NCBI GenBank assembly: GCA_016705475.1
Contig: JADIYD010000006.1
Span: 62,001 to 126,000, forward strand
Origin: Betaproteobacteria bacterium
Lineage (GTDB): Bacteria; Pseudomonadota; Gammaproteobacteria; Burkholderiales; Rhodocyclaceae
DNA: 64,000 nucleotides
Reading direction: 5' to 3'
Both the position numbers and the translations under genes were made by a program. Positions within the stretch are counted from its first letter, which is position 1. Every line of letters starts with the position of its first letter. The notes under the pieces are model-generated. The model did no database searches, was not told the DNA's origin, and saw nothing but the letters and a program-made list of their open reading frames with translations. Of this stretch, positions 30,704 through 38,983 are shown piece after piece.

Positions 30704-30729
30704 AAATTGATTCTTAGGGGAAATTAATC

Positions 30730-32451
30730 ATGAGAAGCACTATCACGCGCAACCTGCTGGCCAGCCTGATCGCCAGCCTCTTCATCCCGCTGGGTGCCCA
30801 GGCTGCCGATGCCGATTTGATGAAAAAGCTGGAAGCGATGGCCAAGGAGATCGAGTCGCTGCGGGCTCAGATTCAGGCCAATCAGGAAACCAACAAGCAG
30901 GCGATTGCCGAAGTTCGGGAAGTGAAGGAAAAGGTCCAGAAGAATGAAGAGAAGTCGCTGGACAAATGGCTGACGGTGGGTGGGGATTACCAGTTCCGGG
31001 TTGATAGTCTGGCTGGTGAAACGAAGGCATTTACGGACGTTCAGGGTACGTTCAAGGCTGCAGAGTATTCGGCCATGACGACCGGCACGCCTACAATCAG
31101 TAATTTGATGTCGTTCTCCCAGCGCATGTCGAATGTTCAAACATATCAACAAGCGCAAACCTTCATGACTACGCCCGCAAATCAGGCTGTAATGGGGCTG
31201 CTCACCCCTGTTCAGGTTCCTGCCTACAAGCCCAAGAACGAAACCCTCTACAGCAACCGCTTCGGTCTCGATCTCAACATGAAGGCAGCGCAGGACGTTT
31301 CGGTCAGCGCACGTTTGCTCATGTACAAGACCTTCGGCGCCTCCGATGAAGGCGCGCTGACCAACGGTGGCTCTGGCGGCTCCGCGCCATTCTTCTCCGA
31401 CCGCGTCGGCGTCTTCGATGGCACGCTCGGTCACATCCCGTCGAGCAGCTTCCTCAACGTGGACCGTGTCTATGCCACGTGGAGCAACATTGCCGATCAG
31501 GACATCTGGTTCTCGGTCGGTCGCCGGCCATCCACGCATGGCGCGCCGAGCCATTTGCGGGCCAATACAGCGCGCCCGGGCACGGGCGGTACACCGGCCC
31601 TGCTTGTCGACTACGCCTTCGATGGCATGACCATCGGCTGGGCGCCCGACATCGACGCCTTGCCCGGTGCCTACGGCAAGCTCTGCTACGGCCGGGGTTA
31701 CGAGAGCGGTTTCAGCAAGGCACTGACCAATTCGCTCGAAGATACCGACATGCTCGGCCTCTCCGTCGTGCCCATCGACACCGATCCCTTGCGCGTCTGG
31801 TTGCAGTGGAACCGCGGCATGAGCATTTTTGATGCACCCAAGATGGCCAGCACCTACTTCGGCACCACCATGCCGAAGACCAACCTCGGGGACATCGACT
31901 GGTACGGCGCCGGTGCACTGGGCACGATCAAGAAAGTCGGCCCGGGCGACCTAAACTGGTTCGCCGATGTCGGCATGAGCGTTACTCACCCGAACGACAA
32001 GGTCTCTTCGCAGTTCGGCTTCCAGGGACTGATGACGGGCGCCTTCTTTAGTCCAGAAGCACCGAGCAGCAAGACCGGCAGCGCCATCTATGTCGGCCTG
32101 CGCTACGATCTGCCGTCGAACACCAAGCTTGGCGTGGAATACAACCATGGCTCGAAGAACTGGATCACCTTTGCCCCGGCAGCCGGCGATTCCTGGACGT
32201 CCAAGGTCGGCACGCGCGGCAATGTGTATGAGGTCTACGCGATCCAGGAACTCAATGCCAAGCCGATCTCGTCCTTCATGGCCAAGAGTTTCTTCCGCCT
32301 CGGCTTCCAGTACTATGATTTCCAATACACGGGTAGCAACAACTGGGTCGGCGCCCCGGTCAAGATATCAGACGTCAATGGCCAGATGATGACCACAACA
32401 CCGCTGTCCAAGGCCTACAACGCCTACGCCACTTTCGAAGTCAAATTCTGA
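30730..32451 (+). CDS. DUF3373 family outer-membrane porin
   Basis: A 573-residue protein with a signal peptide, a short coiled coil (LMKKLEAMAKEIESLRAQIQANQE) and then a long beta-rich region ending in a terminal phenylalanine (TFEVKF), as in outer-membrane barrels. It matches DUF3373, members of which occur with multihaem cytochromes and include the ExtI porin of Geobacter selenite/tellurite operons. It may admit the electron acceptor or hold a cytochrome in the outer membrane. It lies 26 bases after the cytochrome b gene and is in the same operon. Confidence 0.8.
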   Translation: MRSTITRNLLASLIASLFIPLGAQAADADLMKKLEAMAKEIESLRAQIQANQETNKQAIAEVREVKEKVQKNEEKSLDKWLTVGGDYQFRVDSLAGETKAFTDVQGTFKAAEYSAMTTGTPTISNLMSFSQRMSNVQTYQQAQTFMTTPANQAVMGLLTPVQVPAYKPKNETLYSNRFGLDLNMKAAQDVSVSARLLMYKTFGASDEGALTNGGSGGSAPFFSDRVGVFDGTLGHIPSSSFLNVDRVYATWSNIADQDIWFSVGRRPSTHGAPSHLRANTARPGTGGTPALLVDYAFDGMTIGWAPDIDALPGAYGKLCYGRGYESGFSKALTNSLEDTDMLGLSVVPIDTDPLRVWLQWNRGMSIFDAPKMASTYFGTTMPKTNLGDIDWYGAGALGTIKKVGPGDLNWFADVGMSVTHPNDKVSSQFGFQGLMTGAFFSPEAPSSKTGSAIYVGLRYDLPSNTKLGVEYNHGSKNWITFAPAAGDSWTSKVGTRGNVYEVYAIQELNAKPISSFMAKSFFRLGFQYYDFQYTGSNNWVGAPVKISDVNGQMMTTTPLSKAYNAYATFEVKF

Positions 32452-32475
32452 TCAACCAAATTTCAGGAGCAAACC

Positions 32476-32799
32476 ATGCCCAAAACCCTCTCCCGACTGT
32501 TCATTTCCATCGCCCTCGCCACCGCTGCGCTGACCGTTTCCCCTATCGCCTCGGCCGACGACGTCAAGATGGTTGGCGTCATCACCAAGATCAAACTGGC
32601 CGGTGACGGCAAATCGGCCCAGGCTATCCTCAAGGACGGCAAGAGCGGCGAAGCGGTCACCATCAACATCACCGACGATCTGACCCTCGACAAATTCAAG
32701 GACAAGCGCATCGTCGAAGGCGACGAAATCCGCGCCAAGTTTGACAACGCCGGCGGCAAGAACGAAAGCAAGTCGTTCAAGAAGACAGCCGGCTGCTGA
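32476..32799 (+). CDS. Small periplasmic protein, last gene of the octaheme cytochrome operon
   Basis: A 107-residue protein with a signal peptide (cut near SPIASA) and a small beta-rich domain (VGVITKIKLAGDGKSAQAILKDG). It ends in a single cysteine. I do not recognise the family with certainty; small proteins such as ExtJ accompany DUF3373 porins in selenite/tellurite operons, and this could be equivalent. AGGAGC precedes the ATG. A strong terminator follows. Confidence 0.65.
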   Translation: MPKTLSRLFISIALATAALTVSPIASADDVKMVGVITKIKLAGDGKSAQAILKDGKSGEAVTINITDDLTLDKFKDKRIVEGDEIRAKFDNAGGKNESKSFKKTAGC

Positions 32800-32812
32800 T
32801 CGGCTCCCTCGG

Positions 32813-32849
32813 CCTGCCACCGGTGCCGTTTGGCCGGTGGCAGGTTTTT
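32813..32849 (+). terminator. Intrinsic terminator of the cytochrome operon
   Basis: An 11-bp perfect stem (CCTGCCACCGG and CCGGTGGCAGG, 32813-32823 and 32834-32844) with a 10-base loop, followed by TTTTT. A dispersed repeat copy starts in the T-run. Confidence 0.9.
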
Positions 32850-32880
32850 CATTTTTGACCTGTTTTTCCGGTTGACCGTA
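32845..32880 (-). repeat. Dispersed ~35-bp element, best-preserved copy
   Basis: On the minus strand: TACGGTCAACCGGAAAAACA, then GGTCAAAAATGAAAAA. Its distal end forms the T-run of the preceding terminator, so the element may add to or derive from transcription ends. Confidence 0.75.
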
Positions 32881-33003
32881 GGAACACGTTGGGTGATTCA
32901 GCCGACGGTACTAATTCGTCGTATATAAGCGCCGATCTATGCTGTTGGTCATATAATTACGGCATATCAATCATCAGCGAATCCGTCAGGGATTCCATCC
33001 CCC

Positions 33004-33870
33004 ATGGATCAGCCAACCAGAGCAGACGACAGCATCGAAACCCGGATGAAAATCGAAATCCGGGACATTGGCATTCCACCGCGGCCAACCATCCTGGCCC
33101 AGATCGAAGCCGAAACCGCCAAGGATGAACCCGATTTCATCTTCCTCGCCAAACTGCTTGGCAAGGACGTGGGGCTTTCGGCCGGCATGATCAAGGTCGC
33201 CAACTCGCCGTACTTTTCTCTTGGCAAGAAAGTCCCGACCATTCAGGAAGCGCTGCTCGTCCTCGGCCTCAAACTGGTCATGAAGACCGTCGCCGGGCTG
33301 GCCCTGCAGCAAGCCTTCAAGCATGTGCCGAACATGGAACGCTTTTGGGATGCCTCGGCCATGACCGCCGAAGTCTCTGCCTGTCTGGCAAAGGAAATCG
33401 GGCGCCGCATCGGCATCCGCCCGGAAGATGCCCATACCTTCGCGCTATTCCGCGACTGCGGCATTCCCATGCTGATGATTCCCTTTCCCGAATATCGGGC
33501 GGCTTTGAACCGGGCCAACGGTGAGGCCGTACTGCCTTTCACCGAAATCGAGGATCAGACCATCGGTCTCAACCATGCAGATCTCGGCGCCCAACTGGCC
33601 GAAGACTGGTTGCTGCCCGAGGAAACCTGCCAGGCTATCCGCTACCATCACAACGTGGCGGCGCTGAACGGCAGCCTGGATCTTGTCCCGCGGGCACGTC
33701 AGCTGATCGCCATCGCCCAGCTCGCGGAATACCTGATCCAGGAAAAGTCAGGCCAGTCGCAAACCAGCGAATGGGGCAAGCTCGGCGCCGACTGCCTCGC
33801 CAGCCTCGATCTGACGCCGGAAGCCCTGCCCGAACTGGGCACCCTTTGCGCCAGCAGCGTCGGCAGCTGA
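33004..33870 (+). CDS. HDOD domain signalling protein
   Basis: A 288-residue protein made of one HDOD domain: IPPRPTILAQIEAE at the start, GLSAGMIKVANSPYFSLGKKVPTIQEALLVLGL in the middle, and FALFRDCGIPMLM followed by YHHN. HDOD domains are degenerate HD folds found in motility and stress signalling and lack most metal ligands, so this is probably not an active hydrolase. It stands alone between the cytochrome operon and nodJ. Confidence 0.88.
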   Translation: MDQPTRADDSIETRMKIEIRDIGIPPRPTILAQIEAETAKDEPDFIFLAKLLGKDVGLSAGMIKVANSPYFSLGKKVPTIQEALLVLGLKLVMKTVAGLALQQAFKHVPNMERFWDASAMTAEVSACLAKEIGRRIGIRPEDAHTFALFRDCGIPMLMIPFPEYRAALNRANGEAVLPFTEIEDQTIGLNHADLGAQLAEDWLLPEETCQAIRYHHNVAALNGSLDLVPRARQLIAIAQLAEYLIQEKSGQSQTSEWGKLGADCLASLDLTPEALPELGTLCASSVGS

Positions 33871-33931
33871 TACGACTCTTTCGCTGAACGAGCGATAGAA
33901 TGGACGCTCGATTCCGTTGTCGTCCGACCCG

Positions 33932-34717
33932 ATGCCACCCTCCGTTCCGCTCACCCGTCCCAACCCCTTCGGCTTCCTGCCTGTCTGGCAACGCAATTTC
34001 CTGGTCTGGCGCAAGCTCGCTCTGCCGTCCATCCTCGGCAACCTGGCCGATCCGCTGATCTACATGCTCGGCCTCGGCTACGGGCTGGGTGCCATGCTGC
34101 CCAGCATCGAAGGCCAGCCCTACGTCGCCTTCCTCGCCGCCGGCACGGTCTGCGCCTCGACGATGAACGCGGCGACCTTCGAGGCCCTGTACTCGGCCTT
34201 TTCGCGCATGCACGTCCAGAAAACCTGGGAGGCCATCCTCAATACCCCGCTCGGACTCGGCGATGTCGTCGCCGGCGAGCTGTTCTGGGCAGCAACCAAA
34301 TCGCTGTTCTCGGGCGCCGCGATTCTCGTCGTCATCACCGGCATGGGCCTGACCAAAGGCCCGCTCATGCTCTGGGCGCTGCCGGCCATCGTCCTCACCG
34401 GGCTGGCTTTCGCCGCCCTCGGCCTGATCTGGAACGCGCTGGCGCCTTCCTACGATTTTTTCATGTACTACTTCACGCTGTTCATCACGCCGATGACGCT
34501 GGTTTCCGGCGTTTTCTTCCCGACCGACCAATTGCCCAGCTGGCTGGCGCTGATCGGCGGCTGGCTGCCGCTGGCCCAGGGCGTAGCACTGGTCCGCCCA
34601 CTGCTCGCCGGCCAGGTGCCACCCGATGCCCTGATCCACATCATGGCGTTGTTGCTGACAGCCGGCATAGCCTTCACCATCGCCCTCCACCTGACCCGCC
34701 GCCGCCTGCTCAAGTAG
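33932..34717 (+). CDS. nodJ: NodJ-type ABC transporter permease
   Basis: A 261-residue ABC-2 permease with six hydrophobic segments and the NodJ-like motifs NLADPLIYMLGLGYGLG, NAATFEALYSAFSRM and TLVSGVFFPTDQLP. It is the natural partner of the NodI ATPase, which is encoded 8.1 kb upstream on the same strand. The ATG at 33932 is preferred over a TTG at 33917. cutA follows by nine bases. Confidence 0.88.
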   Translation: MPPSVPLTRPNPFGFLPVWQRNFLVWRKLALPSILGNLADPLIYMLGLGYGLGAMLPSIEGQPYVAFLAAGTVCASTMNAATFEALYSAFSRMHVQKTWEAILNTPLGLGDVVAGELFWAATKSLFSGAAILVVITGMGLTKGPLMLWALPAIVLTGLAFAALGLIWNALAPSYDFFMYYFTLFITPMTLVSGVFFPTDQLPSWLALIGGWLPLAQGVALVRPLLAGQVPPDALIHIMALLLTAGIAFTIALHLTRRRLLK

Positions 34718-34726
34718 AATTCACTG

Positions 34727-35044
34727 ATGGAAACCCTGCTCGTCATCACCAACTGCCCGGACGAAGAAACCGCCAACGCCATCGCGCTCGCCGCGGTTGA
34801 AGAAAAACTGGCTGCCTGCGTCAACATCCTGCCGCGCGTCCAGTCGATCTATCGCTGGCAGGGCAAGGTCGAATCGGCTTCCGAAATTCCGCTTTTTTTC
34901 AAGTCGACCGCAGCCAACTACCCGGCACTCGAAACCAGAATCCGCGAACTCCACCCCTACGAGTTGCCCGAAATCATCGCCCTGCCGATCAGCCACGGCT
35001 TGCCCGCCTACCTGAACTGGGTGGCGGCAGAAACGACCCAATGA
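34727..35044 (+). CDS. cutA: Divalent-cation tolerance protein CutA
   Basis: A 105-residue trimeric-type CutA protein: NCPDEETANAIA, KLAACVNILPRVQSIYRWQG and LHPYELPEIIALPI are the family signatures. The cysteine in AACVN is the conserved one. Linked to copper tolerance in E. coli, with an unclear mechanism. It normally precedes dsbD; here an ATPase-TOPRIM pair intervenes. Confidence 0.95.
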   Translation: METLLVITNCPDEETANAIALAAVEEKLAACVNILPRVQSIYRWQGKVESASEIPLFFKSTAANYPALETRIRELHPYELPEIIALPISHGLPAYLNWVAAETTQ

Positions 35045-35107
35045 CTGCCCGCCGTCGCCGTTTGATAATCCGCCTAACTAACAGAAGCCAATAACAGGAG
35101 ACTGGGG

Positions 35108-36262
35108 ATGTTGATTACCCGACTTAAGCTCAAAAACTGGCGGAATTTCCGTGATGTTGAAGTCAAACTCGGGCCTCGTGGCTATTTGATCGGCGCCAAC
35201 GCCTCTGGTAAATCAAACTTTTTGGATGTCTTTCGCTTTCTGCGGACGATTGCCCAGAGCGAAGGCGGTGGCTTGCAAAAAGCCTTGAAAGACCGTGGTG
35301 GATTGACCAAACTCCGAAGTCTGCACGCACGCAAGGATCCTGAGGTTCGCATCGAAATCGAACTCTCAGAATCGGTAGCTGACTGTGCGCCAACATGGCG
35401 TTACTCGCTTGCCTTCAAAAGCGAAGGCAAAGGACTGCAGCGGGTACTAATTACCGAGGAGTCGGTTTATCACGGCAACGAAGAGGTTTTGATACGTCCC
35501 ACTCCTGAGGATCGCTCCGATCCGGCTAGGCTGACGCAAACCCACCTTGAGCAGATCAACAACAACGCCAACTTTCGGGAACTAGGCGATTATTTTGCAG
35601 GCACGACCTACCTGCACTTGGTGCCTCAGTTGCTAAAGCACAGCGACGAGATCAGCGGTCGGATTCTCGAAAGCGACCCGTTCGGCCAAGGGCTGCTGCA
35701 GAGAATTGCCAAAACCCAGCCAAGAACCCGTAAAGCTCGCCTGGATCGCATACAGAAGGCGCTCGAAATCGCCGTGCCACAATTCTCCGAGCTGGAGTTC
35801 GAGCAAGACCCTGTCACCGGGACACCTCACCTTAAAGCCAATTTCAAGCATTGGAGGGTACACGGCTCCTGGCAACGCGAAGATCAGTTCTCCGATGGCA
35901 CCCTGCGCCTGCTTGGCTTGCTCTGGGCCTTACAGGAAGGGGATGGACTATTGCTTCTTGAAGAACCAGAGCTGTCCTTGAATGACGCGATTACCGAACA
36001 CATTCCACTCATCATCGACCGCGTGCTGCGTAAGCGAAAATCTTCACGCCAGGTCTTGATCAGTACTCACAGTGACAACCTGATTGCCGAAGTTGGCGAT
36101 CCTCAAGCTGTGCTACTGCTTGAGCCAAGCCGCAACGGCTCGATTATTCGGACGCCAAACGAAGTAGAGACCAAGGCCATGGCACATGGCTTAAACCCTG
36201 CAGAGGTCCTGCTTCCGAAAACACGGCCGGAACAAATCGATCAGATGGGCCTTTTTGGATGA
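35108..36262 (+). CDS. AAA family ATPase (RecF/OLD-like, AAA_21), gene A of a two-gene cassette
   Basis: A 384-residue ABC-type/SMC-like ATPase. Walker A is GANASGKSN (29-37), preceded by LKLKNWRNFRDVEV, the RecF/OLD-type N-terminal strand. Walker B is LLLLEEPELSLND with Glu285/Glu286, and the H-loop is STHSDNL. The Walker A and B halves flank a ~200-residue insert. It overlaps the next gene by four bases (ATGA). Such ATPases often drive a TOPRIM nuclease in phage defence (OLD, Gabija, PARIS), and that is the likely role here. Base composition looks lower in GC than its neighbours. Confidence 0.82.
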   Translation: MLITRLKLKNWRNFRDVEVKLGPRGYLIGANASGKSNFLDVFRFLRTIAQSEGGGLQKALKDRGGLTKLRSLHARKDPEVRIEIELSESVADCAPTWRYSLAFKSEGKGLQRVLITEESVYHGNEEVLIRPTPEDRSDPARLTQTHLEQINNNANFRELGDYFAGTTYLHLVPQLLKHSDEISGRILESDPFGQGLLQRIAKTQPRTRKARLDRIQKALEIAVPQFSELEFEQDPVTGTPHLKANFKHWRVHGSWQREDQFSDGTLRLLGLLWALQEGDGLLLLEEPELSLNDAITEHIPLIIDRVLRKRKSSRQVLISTHSDNLIAEVGDPQAVLLLEPSRNGSIIRTPNEVETKAMAHGLNPAEVLLPKTRPEQIDQMGLFG

Positions 36263-36861
36263 CTCAAATTCTGGTAGTCGGCGAAGATCCCTTGACCTGT
36301 ACGCTCGGCGAACAACTCGTAAAGGAACTCCTACCCAACTGGATCATGCCAATGGCACCGATCAACAAGAAGGGCGTTACAAAACTCATTCCAGAATTCC
36401 CTCGCTTCATCGAGCAGGCAACGTATATTCAACCCGTGTTATGTATCGCGGACACAGATGGAAAATGTGTAAAGGAATTGATTGCCAAGTGGCTACCAAA
36501 AACCTTGCCGCGAAATTTTTGCCTGAGGCTGGCGGTTACGGAAGCCGAAAGCTGGTTGATTGCCGACCGAAAATCTATAGCTGATTATCTTGGCATCCCG
36601 GAAATGCACGTTTCGAAAGCCCCTGACAACGAAGCTGATCCAAAGAGGCACCTGCTAAATTTGGCGAGAAAATCAAAAAATCGCGATCTACGTCTCGAAT
36701 TGGTTTCCCAAACCGATATCAGTAAGCAGGGAACTGGCTATAACCCGCGCCTTTGTCACTTCGTAAGAACCCATTGGTCGGCAAAACGTGCCGCGAACAA
36801 CTCCCCAAGCTTAGCCCGCGCTCTCCTCCGAATTGCCAAACTTGCGGAGCCTAACAATTGA
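36259..36861 (+). CDS. TOPRIM-like protein (DUF4276-type), gene B of the cassette
   Basis: A 200-residue protein. A first strand ends in a conserved-type glutamate (VVGED, Glu9) and a second carries DxD (CIADTDGK, Asp65 and Asp67), the catalytic arrangement of TOPRIM domains. The segment LAVTEAESWLIAD follows, as in DUF4276 proteins. It has no signal peptide. It is translationally coupled to the ATPase, which implies a complex. TOPRIM effectors in such pairs cut DNA or tRNA; the target here is unknown. Confidence 0.7.
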   Translation: MTQILVVGEDPLTCTLGEQLVKELLPNWIMPMAPINKKGVTKLIPEFPRFIEQATYIQPVLCIADTDGKCVKELIAKWLPKTLPRNFCLRLAVTEAESWLIADRKSIADYLGIPEMHVSKAPDNEADPKRHLLNLARKSKNRDLRLELVSQTDISKQGTGYNPRLCHFVRTHWSAKRAANNSPSLARALLRIAKLAEPNN

Positions 36862-36880
36862 TTCGAGTCGTAACCCCACA

Positions 36881-38641
36881 ATGACCATGCGCCTCCTGTT
36901 TCTCGTCTTTGCCTTTTTCATCTCGCTCGCCCACGCCGAGGAATTCCTCGACCCGGCCGTCGCCTTCAAGCCTTCGGTCAAGGCCCTCGACGGCCAGACG
37001 CTCGAAATCAGCTACGAAATTGCCAAGGGCTACTACCTCTACCGCGACAAGTTCCGCTTCACCGTCGACGGTGAAGCGGCCCCCCTCGGTACACCGACCT
37101 TCCCCAAGGGCAAGGAGCACGACGACGAGAATTTCGGCAAGGTCGAGGTCTATTACAAGTCCGTCGCCATCCGCGTGCCGGTCGAGCGCATGTCCTCCGG
37201 CCCCTTGCCGCTGAAACTCAAGGTCACCTCACAAGGTTGCGCCGATGCCGGCGTCTGCTATCCGCCGCAAACCCAGCCGCTCAGCGTCGAGCTACCCGAC
37301 CCGGCCAGCGCCCCGGCTGCCGCGGCAGCACCGGCTAACGGCGACGAAAGCGGCCGGATCGCCGACACGCTCAAAAACGCCGGCTTCTGGACCAGCCTCG
37401 CCTTTTTCTTCATCGCCGGCCTCGGCCTGTCGCTGACCCCCTGCGTCTTCCCGATGATCCCCATTCTGTCCGGCATCATCGCCGGTCAGGGTCACAAGAA
37501 CTCGCATGCCCGCGGTTTCGCCCTATCCGTCGCCTACGTCCTCGGCATGGCCGTCACCTACGCCGCGGCCGGCGTCGCCGCGGGCCTGAGCGGCACGCTG
37601 ATTTCCGCCGCGCTGCAAAACCCGTGGGTGCTCGGCAGCTTTGCGCTGGTTTTCGTCGTCCTCTCGTTCTCGATGTTCGGCTTCTACGAACTGCAACTGC
37701 CGACCGCGCTGCAAAGCAAGTTGTCGGAAGAATCCGGCCACCTGCAGGGCGGACGCGGCATCGGTGTCTTCCTGATGGGCGCGCTGTCGGCACTGATCGT
37801 CGGGCCCTGCGTCGCTGCGCCGCTGGCCGGTGCGCTGCTTTACATCGGGCAGACCGGCGACGCCGTTTTTGGCGGCGCGGCTCTGTTCGTCATGGCCCTC
37901 GGCATGGGCGCGCCGCTCATCGCCGTCGGCATTGCCGGTGGTTCGCTGCTGCCCAAGACCGGACCATGGATGGAAGGCGTCAAGAAGGCTTTCGGCGTGT
38001 TGCTGCTGGCCACCGCCGTCTGGCTCGTTTCGCCGGTCGTCCCGCCGGTGGCTTCGATGCTGGCGTGGGCGGCGCTGCTCATCATCCCGGCCATCTACCT
38101 CCACGCTCTCGACCCGCTACCGCCGCACGCCAAAGGCTGGCACCGTTTCTGGAAGGGCATCGGCATCGTCATGCTGCTGTCCGGAGCCGCCCTGCTGATC
38201 GGCGCACTGGCCGGTGGCCGCGACCCGTTGCAACCTTTGGCAGCCTTGCGTGGGCAAACTGTAGCCGCTACAGAAAAACACCTGCCTTTTGAGCGTGTCA
38301 CTTCCGTGACCGACCTGGACGCAAGAATCAAGGCCGCCGGCCGCCCAGTGATGCTCGATTTCTACGCCGATTGGTGCGTATCGTGCAAGGAAATGGAGCG
38401 TTTTACCTTCTCGGACCCCGCGGTTCAGGCAAAACTGGCCGGATTTACGTTATTGCAAGCTGATGTGACAGCGAACTCGGCCGAAGATAAGGCTTTGTTG
38501 GCCAAATTCAAACTTTTTGGCCCGCCAGGCATCATTTTCTATGATGCCAATGGCCAGGAAATCAAGACGGTGCGCATCGTCGGTTTCCAAAATGCCGGAC
38601 AGTTCCAGAAAAGCCTGCAGCAACTTGGAACGACGGGATAG
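36881..38641 (+). CDS. dsbD: Thiol:disulfide interchange protein DsbD
   Basis: Carries reductant from cytosolic thioredoxin across the inner membrane. The 586-residue protein has a signal peptide, a periplasmic N-terminal domain with the CADAGVC cysteine pair, an eight-helix core with LTPCVFPMIPI and GPCVAAPLAG, and a C-terminal thioredoxin domain with WCVSC (Cys499, Cys502). The ATG at 36881 is preferred; a second ATG two codons on is also possible. It reduces periplasmic targets and supports cytochrome c maturation, relevant to the octaheme cytochrome nearby. Confidence 0.95.
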   Translation: MTMRLLFLVFAFFISLAHAEEFLDPAVAFKPSVKALDGQTLEISYEIAKGYYLYRDKFRFTVDGEAAPLGTPTFPKGKEHDDENFGKVEVYYKSVAIRVPVERMSSGPLPLKLKVTSQGCADAGVCYPPQTQPLSVELPDPASAPAAAAAPANGDESGRIADTLKNAGFWTSLAFFFIAGLGLSLTPCVFPMIPILSGIIAGQGHKNSHARGFALSVAYVLGMAVTYAAAGVAAGLSGTLISAALQNPWVLGSFALVFVVLSFSMFGFYELQLPTALQSKLSEESGHLQGGRGIGVFLMGALSALIVGPCVAAPLAGALLYIGQTGDAVFGGAALFVMALGMGAPLIAVGIAGGSLLPKTGPWMEGVKKAFGVLLLATAVWLVSPVVPPVASMLAWAALLIIPAIYLHALDPLPPHAKGWHRFWKGIGIVMLLSGAALLIGALAGGRDPLQPLAALRGQTVAATEKHLPFERVTSVTDLDARIKAAGRPVMLDFYADWCVSCKEMERFTFSDPAVQAKLAGFTLLQADVTANSAEDKALLAKFKLFGPPGIIFYDANGQEIKTVRIVGFQNAGQFQKSLQQLGTTG

Positions 38642-38740
38642 GGCTTCGCTGAAGGTAAAAGGCCCGCGCCCCGCCGGCGTGGCGCCTTGTCCGGGGCAAA
38701 TCTTTGGAAAATATGGCCTTTCGGCTAAAATCAGCAGGTT

Positions 38741-38980
38741 ATGGAATCCATTGGCCTGATTCGCGATTTTCTCAAGGACCGCCTCGGCGTCGAGCCGGAC
38801 AACGTCGTTCCTGGCGCCCTGCTAGCTGAGCTCGGCGTAGACTCGCTGATGATGCTCGAGCTGATGTTCGAGTTCGAGGACCGTTTCGGCATCAAGCTTT
38901 CCCGCGATATCAAAACCCCCCGGACGGTAGGCGAGACGGTTTCGCTGATGGACGGGCTGATTGCCAAGTCAAAGAGCTGA
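38741..38980 (+). CDS. Acyl carrier protein, aryl-polyene locus
   Basis: A 79-residue carrier protein with the phosphopantetheine site GVDSL (Ser35). It opens the first pigment block and is followed three bases later by a ketosynthase. The sequence is closer to dedicated secondary-metabolite carriers than to the housekeeping AcpP. TTGGAA and TAAAAT (38704 and 38726, spacing 16) form a possible promoter, placing the transcript start very near the ATG. Confidence 0.85.
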   Translation: MESIGLIRDFLKDRLGVEPDNVVPGALLAELGVDSLMMLELMFEFEDRFGIKLSRDIKTPRTVGETVSLMDGLIAKSKS

Positions 38981-38983
38981 GCG

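Noticed and set aside
34880..34915. Possible repeat copy inside cutA
   Set aside because: Only the GCGGTCGAC head and an A-run match, and the residues are normal for CutA.
38260..38285. CTGTAGCCGCTACAG palindrome, a possible operator
   Set aside because: It lies within the dsbD coding sequence between the membrane core and the thioredoxin domain. It resembles a LexA half-site pair only with wrong spacing.
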